Below, in pieces: positions 58,267-64,000 of a stretch of DNA of 64,000 nt (within the stretch, counting starts at the first letter, position 1; each line of letters begins with the position of its first letter). The DNA is from Paenibacillus sp. UNC451MF (GTDB lineage Bacteria > Bacillota > Bacilli > Paenibacillales > NBRC-103111): NCBI RefSeq assembly GCF_000686845.1, contig NZ_KK366026.1, forward strand, positions 1-64,000, in the 5' to 3' direction. A program made the position numbers and the translations under genes. The notes below the pieces were generated by a model, which was given only the letters and a program-made list of their open reading frames with translations, was not told the origin of the DNA and searched no databases.

Positions 58267-58746
58267 CTATTTTAACCCTAACAAGCTTTTATGTATTTTG
58301 ATAACGACCTTTCTAATGGGCTGGTCCTGAGACACGCTGCAGCACGGCCGATGAATATCGCCCGGAAAAAACACAGCAAAGGAGCCTGGACGAAGCACCA
58401 AGGAGCTTTCAGCTCCGACCTTCTCATAGAAAGCGATATCCCTCGTATCGAATGACTCTTCCGAAATCACCGCTTCATCCGACAATGGAGCGACGCGAAT
58501 CATTTCTTCCCCCGACAACAGGAACTGAATATCAGTATGTGTACGATGCGACTCCGGACGCTGCTGTTCCCAATCCTTCGTGGCCGCTTCTTGCAGCAGA
58601 GCGAACATGAGGTCTCCTTCAATCTCACATTTCCCAAGAGGCAGTGTGCTGAAATCCGTGCTGCGAATGTATTCTATCCCTCTGTTAACCGCTTCGGGAT
58701 ATACCGCTTTTTCTTTTTCCCAGTTCGTCAAATCGCTAAAAATCAT
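58267..58746 (-). CDS. YhcH/YjgK/YiaL family protein
   Basis: A 159-residue cupin-like protein of the YhcH (DUF386) family, linked in other bacteria to sialic acid and other sugar catabolism, possibly as an anomerase. Family markers are HTDIQFLLSGEE, with the metal-binding H-x-D-x-Q, ARDIAFYE-like DTRDIAFYE, FAVFFPGDIHRPC (second H and P-G-D-x-H) and KVVIKI at the end. The start is taken as ATG 58746, the usual MIF opening, with AAAGG ten bases upstream; a GTG three codons earlier is possible. No sugar genes adjoin it, although the window holds a sialidase-like module 32 kb away. Confidence 0.9.
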   Translation of the reverse strand: MIFSDLTNWEKEKAVYPEAVNRGIEYIRSTDFSTLPLGKCEIEGDLMFALLQEAATKDWEQQRPESHRTHTDIQFLLSGEEMIRVAPLSDEAVISEESFDTRDIAFYEKVGAESSLVLRPGSFAVFFPGDIHRPCCSVSQDQPIRKVVIKIHKSLLGLK

Positions 58747-58859
58747 CTGCTGCACTACCTTTCCTTATAATAGAATGAAACTGACTATTTCTCCCTCCAG
58801 TATACTCCTTAACAGATCAAAAGAAAAAGCCGATTGGCACACGGGCTGTCGATTACTCC

Positions 58860-58895
58860 AAAAAGCCCGCACTCCATTCTGGACTGCGGACTTTT
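58860..58895 (-). terminator. terminator of the sigma/anti-sigma operon
   Basis: On the minus strand AAAAGTCCGCAGTCCA-GAA-TGGAGTGCGGGCTTTTT makes a long stem with few mismatches, 16 bases after the anti-sigma stop. Confidence 0.82.
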
Positions 58896-58910
58896 ACTAT
58901 CAGGCTATTT

Positions 58911-59891
58911 TTACTTGAGGCTATTGGCCACTGCCAGCAGCTCATCTTTCGTTACGTTGGCCGATGACGTCATGACGTGGTATAGTATGGTTCTTCCATC
59001 CACCGAATCCATCCAGCTCACATCGCGGGCCGCGCCATTATCGGTGAATATGGACTGTGGATTTACCGTATAATATCCTTCTTTGCCGGCTACAGAAACC
59101 TTCTCTCCCGTTGTCTTATCTCCTGTAGTAAGCTTCAGATCCATATGCTCTTCTGATGCAGGCAACAGCTGATATCGAACCTCGATTTCATCATTATGGG
59201 TATTTGCATAAATTAACCCAGGGCTATAAAACCCGTCTGCGCTGATTGAAGGAGCTTCTGCTTTTTGCCATACGATCGTTTGCTTCGTTTCTTTGGCCTG
59301 CTGCTTTAATTTTTTTTCATATTTTGCATAGCTTTCAGCATCTAGCATTCCGACCAGCGGCTGCAATTCTCCTCTAACATAGTAAAATCCTTGCGGCAGT
59401 ACTGTAGGAGTTTTAAGCTGTGTACCCGCTTGCTCCACCTGCTGCTTCCAATGCTGAATGTCTGTGTAGGCGGCCGGGTGGACTAGCATCGTCACGGCAG
59501 GAAGCTTCCGCTGCTCTAATGGCTGTACGTAGACAACTGCGGCTTCCCCAGGAGACAGCTGGCTTCTGACCTCCCGGAAGGTGCCTCTGATTTGCTCGTT
59601 CAAACTATCCGGCAGCTGCACGGCTGCATTCTTGGACACTTCAAGTTGAACCTTATTCGTTTGCATGGTGTAGAGCAAATTCGAAGCATAGGCAACACCC
59701 GAGAACAGTAAGATGCATGCCGCAATAAGCGCAATCCGTGCTCTTTTGCTGTCCCTTAAGAATGTTCTTCGCTGTTTCTTCGCCGCATAGGCGTTGAATA
59801 CACGTTCCACTCGACCGTCGAGCTCACGGGGAAAAGTCATTTGCCCCGCATATTGCTGGAGCTCGGATTTCAGTTGATTTTGGATGGACAT
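58911..59891 (-). CDS. membrane-bound anti-sigma factor-like protein (DUF4367 type)
   Basis: A 326-residue single-pass membrane protein. Residues 1-50 are cytoplasmic and charged, residues about 51-70 (ARIALIAACILLFSGVAYA) form the only membrane helix, and the extracytoplasmic part of about 255 residues has a DUF4367-like region (LPQGFYYVRGELQPLVG, VAGKEGYYTVN, VDGRTILYHVMTSSANVTKDELLAVANSL). Its start overlaps the sigma factor gene by 22 bases, so it is the likely cognate anti-sigma factor. No zinc-finger (ZAS) motif is seen. GGAGGCTTTTCCAC precedes the ATG. The inducing signal is unknown. Confidence 0.82.
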   Translation of the reverse strand: MSIQNQLKSELQQYAGQMTFPRELDGRVERVFNAYAAKKQRRTFLRDSKRARIALIAACILLFSGVAYASNLLYTMQTNKVQLEVSKNAAVQLPDSLNEQIRGTFREVRSQLSPGEAAVVYVQPLEQRKLPAVTMLVHPAAYTDIQHWKQQVEQAGTQLKTPTVLPQGFYYVRGELQPLVGMLDAESYAKYEKKLKQQAKETKQTIVWQKAEAPSISADGFYSPGLIYANTHNDEIEVRYQLLPASEEHMDLKLTTGDKTTGEKVSVAGKEGYYTVNPQSIFTDNGAARDVSWMDSVDGRTILYHVMTSSANVTKDELLAVANSLK

Positions 59892-60463
59892 GTGGAAAAG
59901 CCTCCTTCATCATCTGTTATTGGATTGGTTGATTGCTGGCGCAGCTTGTTAAGTGCCGTATGATGCCGTGACTTCACCGTTCCTACCGGAATGCCCAGCA
60001 GCTCGGCTATCTCCTCGAAAGAGTACTCATGATAATACCGCAGAACAATAACGCATCGGTGCTTGTAGTTTAGTCCTTGGACTAGTTGGATCAGCTCACT
60101 GCGATGCTCATTACGCAAATAGAGCGATTCGGCATCCACACTCGGTTCATGGAGCTCCATACGAACACTGCGTTCGTGAAGTCTAAACCTACGCCACAGT
60201 TTACGATTCCAATTATGAACCTGGCGAATCGTTAATCCCGTTAACCATGAACGAAACGGTTTGTTAAAGTCATACTTGGACAGTGACTTGCACAGCTCCA
60301 TATACACTTCATTCACGACATCGTTCACGTCCTGCTTGTTATTCACCAACAGGCTTACCGTTCGGAACACCTCCTCCTTGCTTTGGTCATAAACAATCCG
60401 AAACGCTTCCTTGCTGCCCTCTGTCATCTGGCGTATCGATTCATGCAATGCTTGCTCTGTCAT
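59870..60463 (-). CDS. ECF-type RNA polymerase sigma factor
   Basis: A 197-residue sigma-70 family ECF factor. Region 2 reads VNEVYMELCKSLSKYDFNKPFRSWLTGLTIRQVHNWNRKLWRR (about 45-90) and region 4 reads LNYKHRCVIVLRYYHEYSFEEIAELLGIPVGTVKSRHHTALNKLRQQ (about 130-176), with the usual recognition helix. It directs RNA polymerase to a small regulon, probably including its own promoter. AGGGGG lies ten bases before the ATG. The overlapping downstream gene is the anti-sigma factor. Target promoters cannot be read from this window. Confidence 0.95.
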   Translation of the reverse strand: MTEQALHESIRQMTEGSKEAFRIVYDQSKEEVFRTVSLLVNNKQDVNDVVNEVYMELCKSLSKYDFNKPFRSWLTGLTIRQVHNWNRKLWRRFRLHERSVRMELHEPSVDAESLYLRNEHRSELIQLVQGLNYKHRCVIVLRYYHEYSFEEIAELLGIPVGTVKSRHHTALNKLRQQSTNPITDDEGGFSTCPSKIN

Positions 60464-60631
60464 AGGCGGCCGGCCCCCTAATCTTTATTTCACTCTATAT
60501 TGGTCCTGCGCCCGAAAAAGGTTCATTTCACCGCTGCCCTCTCTTAAGCCTCAAAAAAAGCCGAACCAGCTTCAGGATAGATCCTTTGCTGACTCGACTT
60601 TCGATGGAAGTATTCCCTCGACTGTGGTCTA

Positions 60632-62770
60632 TTACTGCTCTAACGGCCATAGACGCTCATTGGATATTTTAGCGAGTTCCTTCTCGTTCAATGCCGTTAC
60701 AAATACTTGCTGATCTATTGCAACAACCGCAAACTGATACCCGCTGCCTGCTATCTTGGTATTGATCTTTTTCAATATGCCTACATCGATAAAGTCGTTC
60801 ATGTATTGGGGATATAAGATCACTTTATCTCCGTTCAAGATAAATTGCAGCTTCACAGGACCTTCTTCGGTATTCCACGTTTCCACAATGTCAGTTGGGT
60901 TAAAGGCACCTCTGGAGATCTGGGCCCATTGCTTCAGTACTTTGACATAGACATCATTCCCTTTTCCGACATCAGCCTCCGTATCCTCCATCCAAACCCT
61001 GCTTTTGTCCAGCTGCAATATAAACTGATCGGCAAATAGCTGGTAGTAGGTATTGTCCTGATACGGATCAAATTCTTTATCGGCCGCAAAGTCCATAGGA
61101 TAGTTGTCCAAGAAAGTCTTCTCCACTTCGCTCACGTTCATCGATTGAAAAAAGCCCATCTCTTTGTAATAAGCAAAGGTTTCATGTATTCTTTCCGCTG
61201 CGCTCTTCCCCTTGAATTTCTCTGCTACCTGTTCTTCCAGGGTGGGAATCTCCCGGAACGTTTTGGCGATGTCTAGTAATTCTGTGGAGGATTCGTCGAA
61301 GTCTTTTGCATTGGAAGTCAACAAAAACTTATATAAACTTTTTTCTCCTTTAATGATAATCATCTTTGCTCCGAACTGATAAGGTCCGCTTTCATAGGAG
61401 AAAGATCCATAAACCGCGTCAAGCCCATTAGCAGAGAATCTCTCCGCTTTGGACAACGGTTTATAATTGGTCTTGCTTAAATAAGCATTCAGATATTCTG
61501 TTAAATCAATAATATGTTCGGGTGCAACATGATCCTCCAAAAATATGAATCCCTTACCCTCATTCGAAATTGCACTGACATCAACCGACAGCCCCGTATC
61601 CATGTGCATCCACTTATGGCTAGCCTTAAAGCTCCAAGTGTTGTCTCTAGATTTAAACTCTTGTAAATCGCTGTAGATACTTATCGTCATAGTCTCTTCT
61701 TCCCAAGAGACTTCGTAATGCAAGGCCTCGCTAATAAAACGCACAGGTACGAACGTATTCCCGTTTACCACCTTGGGTGCGGACGGCAGCGTTTGTTGAA
61801 CTCCGTTAACTACAACCGTCAGATCGTTAACTTTAAGTGTTATTTGAAGATCCTGCTTCTTACCTGTGACTACCTGATTCCGCTCGTCCCATTCGATCTG
61901 AAGTCCAAGTGCCTCAAATAATGGACGGAATTGTACCAAAGTGCTACCGTCCTCAACATACGGCGCGTCATTGAAGTTTACTTTTTTCCCGTCCAATATA
62001 ACGGTAATTTCGTTTGGAACTGTACTCATAGATGGCATTTCGTTGATCGATATCCCTTTTTTTATAAGTTCATCAATAACTGGCTTTCCCTCGTCCCATA
62101 GCGGGTTATCTTTGATATAAAGCGTTTTTAATTTTGGGATAGATAAAAGCGGGTGAATATCCTGAACTTTATTTTTATTGAGAAATATTGTTTCTAATGT
62201 TGGATGTTCTTTTAAAGGATCAATATCAGTAATTCGATTCTTCTCTAAACTAACCCATCTTAAAGGCAAATGGACCAGTGCTGTTATGTCTTGAATTTCA
62301 TTATCACCTATCAATAGATCAGTAATTTTATAATTTTGGGATAGACAGTCAATTGATTTTATTTTGTTGTTGAATATCACTAATTGCTGCAACTGATACA
62401 AATTAGCAAGGGGACAAATATTCTCTATCTGATTGCTGTATAAACCAAGTCTGGTGATGCCGGTTAAATGTTCTAGTGGAGAAAGATCCTTAATTTCCTG
62501 ATCTGGAGCGTACAATGCCTCAAGGTTTGTCGCATATTCCAGTCCCTTTAAACTTCTTATTTTCCCTTCCCCACGCGGATACAAGGAAGTAAGTTCAAGT
62601 AGGTGCTCTTCGGTCAGTTCCTCATCCGTCTCAAACTTCAATTGTTGTTTAATAGCCTCCTCCAACACCGGATCTTCGATCAGCTTTCCTTCGGCATAAG
62701 CATCTCTTAATGGAATCAATAAGAGAAACAACATGCCCACAATCAATGTAAACCATGCCCACCTTTTCAT
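60632..62770 (-). CDS. secreted leucine-rich repeat and stalk (copper amine oxidase N-terminal-like) domain protein
   Basis: A 712-residue exported protein. The signal peptide is residues 1-26 (end AYA-E). Residues about 30-225 are leucine-rich repeats of internalin type (ITRLGLYSNQIENICPLANL, LVIFNNKIKSIDCL, LLIGDNEIQDITAL, VSLEKNRITDIDPL, IFLNKNKVQDIHPL). Residues about 245-360 are a stalk domain as in copper amine oxidase N-terminal-like modules (ILDGKKVNFNDAPYVEDGSTLVQFRPLFEALGLQIEWD; NGNTFVPVRFISEAL). Residues 375-712 match no family I know. AAGGGG precedes the ATG. Likely a surface-binding or peptidoglycan-associated protein; no anchor is visible. Confidence 0.87.
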   Translation of the reverse strand: MKRWAWFTLIVGMLFLLLIPLRDAYAEGKLIEDPVLEEAIKQQLKFETDEELTEEHLLELTSLYPRGEGKIRSLKGLEYATNLEALYAPDQEIKDLSPLEHLTGITRLGLYSNQIENICPLANLYQLQQLVIFNNKIKSIDCLSQNYKITDLLIGDNEIQDITALVHLPLRWVSLEKNRITDIDPLKEHPTLETIFLNKNKVQDIHPLLSIPKLKTLYIKDNPLWDEGKPVIDELIKKGISINEMPSMSTVPNEITVILDGKKVNFNDAPYVEDGSTLVQFRPLFEALGLQIEWDERNQVVTGKKQDLQITLKVNDLTVVVNGVQQTLPSAPKVVNGNTFVPVRFISEALHYEVSWEEETMTISIYSDLQEFKSRDNTWSFKASHKWMHMDTGLSVDVSAISNEGKGFIFLEDHVAPEHIIDLTEYLNAYLSKTNYKPLSKAERFSANGLDAVYGSFSYESGPYQFGAKMIIIKGEKSLYKFLLTSNAKDFDESSTELLDIAKTFREIPTLEEQVAEKFKGKSAAERIHETFAYYKEMGFFQSMNVSEVEKTFLDNYPMDFAADKEFDPYQDNTYYQLFADQFILQLDKSRVWMEDTEADVGKGNDVYVKVLKQWAQISRGAFNPTDIVETWNTEEGPVKLQFILNGDKVILYPQYMNDFIDVGILKKINTKIAGSGYQFAVVAIDQQVFVTALNEKELAKISNERLWPLEQ

Positions 62771-62903
62771 TGTGCGACTTCCCCTTTTTCTTTGTTGTCA
62801 TGTAGACCTTCCCCTATGTTTAAAATTGGAAAATAGTCCGCTAGACTTATTCCACAAGGAGATGTATTTTCCTTTTTTCGACAGCATTTTCATCTTGTTA
62901 CCA
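62771..62903. other. leader region of the LRR-stalk gene
   Basis: AT-rich sequence upstream of the minus-strand LRR gene. No coding potential is seen; the promoter should lie here but is not resolved. Confidence 0.35.
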
Positions 62904-62948
62904 ACATAAAAAGCCATCTCCCTGCCATAGCGGCAGCAAAGACAGCTT
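62904..62948 (-). terminator. terminator of the GH127 gene
   Basis: On the minus strand AAGCTGTCTTTGCTGCC-GCTAT-GGCAGGGAGATGGCTT is a long stem with wobbles and one bulge, followed by TTTTATG, 15 bases after the stop. Confidence 0.7.
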
Positions 62949-62962
62949 CTTTCGTAATAACC

Positions 62963-64000
62963 TTATTTCTCTCGAATCCACACCGTCATTTCACCTTGTT
63001 TCCGGTTTCCCCATAAAAAGTATGGGATAGCTTGCAAGCGGTGGGGGACCGTACGTTGAATCACAGGACGGTATAATTCTTCTTCGTTCCATGCACTTTC
63101 ATCTTCACGTAAAGCAGCCGCCTCTACAACCACAATACCTCCCAGCAAATCGGCATCGAACCGCTCGGTTAGATCGGCTTCCGCACCAAATGTGATAGCT
63201 GTCAGAAGCTCACCGTTATCTTCTTCCTCTAGACAATACACGAGAGGCCCGCGTTGGATAGCTGCTTTGCCTGCGTTTGCCCGCAGCTTTGGATTCGATC
63301 GAACTCGCTGTGCGGTCATAGGCAGTTCCAGCTCCACGACATCTCCTGCCTGCCACAATCTGCTGATATAAGCATATCCATCTACAACAAGGGGTTCAAC
63401 CGTTATTGGTTCTCCGTTCACTTTCAGTTCAGCCTCGCGGCACCATCCGGGAATGCGTAGCGCTAATGCGAAATCCGCTGCTTCTGCTGGAGTCACCGCC
63501 AACCGAATCCGGCCTTCCCAAGGATAGTCGGAAGCTTGCTTTAACTGCACTCGCGTGCCCGCAACCTCTAAATGAGCTTCGCTTCCAATATACAAATGCG
63601 TATAGATGGTATTATCGCTGCAAGTGTAGATGTATCCACCAAGCGAAGCCAATAACCGCGCCACGTTAGGTGGGCAGCAGGAGCAACCAAACCAAGGCTG
63701 TCTAACCGTCTTCACGTGCTTGCAGGAAGGATTGTGGGCACTCGCCTTCGGCCATACTTCCAACGGATTTACGTAGAAGTAATGTTTACCGTCTAACGCC
63801 ATGCTTCCTGCTACGTTATTATAGAGTGCCCGCTCCAATACATCGGCATATTGTCCATTGGCTTCCAGCTGGAGCATACGATTGGCAAAAAAGATCAGCC
63901 CTATCGACGCACAGGTTTCCGCATAGACCGTATCATTAGGAAGGTCGTAGTCGAAGGTAAATGCTTCCCCATGTGCCGTTGAGCCGATACCGCCAGTAAT
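62963..64000 (-). CDS. GH127 beta-L-arabinofuranosidase, 5'-truncated by the window edge
   Basis: The C-terminal 345 residues of a glycoside hydrolase family 127 (DUF1680) enzyme. The visible part begins ITGGIGSTAHGEAF, then YAETCASIGLIFFANRML near the window edge and WFGCSCCPPNVARLLAS downstream. In HypBA1-type enzymes the Zn ligands are the Glu and Cys of ETC and the paired CC, and the first Cys of CC is the nucleophile; all are present. It releases L-arabinofuranose from plant arabinans or extensin-type glycans, probably inside the cell. The reading frame is open to base 64000, so the start lies outside the window. Other arabinose genes are not seen. Confidence 0.93.
   Translation of the reverse strand: MTGGIGSTAHGEAFTFDYDLPNDTVYAETCASIGLIFFANRMLQLEANGQYADVLERALYNNVAGSMALDGKHYFYVNPLEVWPKASAHNPSCKHVKTVRQPWFGCSCCPPNVARLLASLGGYIYTCSDNTIYTHLYIGSEAHLEVAGTRVQLKQASDYPWEGRIRLAVTPAEAADFALALRIPGWCREAELKVNGEPITVEPLVVDGYAYISRLWQAGDVVELELPMTAQRVRSNPKLRANAGKAAIQRGPLVYCLEEEDNGELLTAITFGAEADLTERFDADLLGGIVVVEAAALREDESAWNEEELYRPVIQRTVPHRLQAIPYFLWGNRKQGEMTVWIREK

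Overview
The window reads as chromosome of an endospore-forming, Gram-positive Bacillales bacterium, most likely Paenibacillaceae. Pointers are a GerA-type germinant receptor operon, an S-layer (SLH) anchored protein with NEAT haem-binding domains, an HPr kinase homologue, the many carbohydrate genes, strong AGGAGG-type ribosome binding sites and rho-independent terminators. No rRNA, tRNA, CRISPR array, insertion sequence or prophage is visible. Start codons are placed by ribosome binding site.

Layout. 1-4120: aspartase, a PP2C-like phosphatase and a split ThrE-type Thr/Ser exporter, all on the minus strand. 4124-11400: a thiazole/oxazole-modified microcin (TOMM) cluster of the heterocycloanthracin type, transcribed leftward: precursor with 18 Cys in a Cys-His-Asn repeat, RRE/ThiF-like maturation protein, YcaO cyclodehydratase and double-domain SagB-type dehydrogenase, with a Gly/His/Trp repeat protein just upstream. 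11489-13022: NADPH dehydrogenase (namA) divergent from an HxlR regulator. 13334-18545: a Fur-box promoter driving a single-NEAT secreted protein and a 1448-residue protein with about six NEAT domains and three SLH domains. 18649-19431: PhnP-like metallo-hydrolase. 19550-28080: a carbohydrate module (DapA-family lyase, lipoprotein, IclR and AraC regulators, sugar isomerase, Gfo/Idh/MocA dehydrogenase, sialidase-like protein, solute-binding lipoprotein) tied together by four copies of a 17-bp inverted repeat.

28254-31171: CzrA-type zinc sensor and P1B-2 zinc/cadmium ATPase with operator. 31319-33622: four small housekeeping-like genes (YqeK-like, FlaR-like, HAD, zinc ribbon). 33747-39614: secreted protein of cadherin/Ig-like repeats followed by two paralogous TPR-glycosyltransferases. 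39940-43260: Ugp-type ABC importer without ATPase. 43474-45611: unknown membrane protein, DinB protein and an acidic 60-residue protein. 45668-49654: ger operon with a fourth, 46-codon gene. 49818-51602: chemotaxis receptor with Spo0A-like boxes upstream. 51876-52476: GreA-like gene behind a terminator-type attenuator and a 24-codon leader ORF. 52581-58746: divergent HPr kinase paralogue, hydrolase, LURP-one-like protein, AraC regulator, PhyH dioxygenase, AcuI/YhdH oxidoreductase and YhcH-family protein. 58911-60463: ECF sigma factor with anti-sigma factor. 60632-62770: LRR/stalk-domain secreted protein. 62963-64000: 5'-truncated GH127 arabinofuranosidase.

The strongest candidate for an undescribed system is the TOMM cluster, whose precursor core is almost pure (Cys-His-Asn)n. 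Next are the attenuated GreA-like leader, the four-site operator set of the carbohydrate module, the extra small ger gene and the divergent HPr kinase. All family assignments come from reading motifs by eye; no database search was possible.
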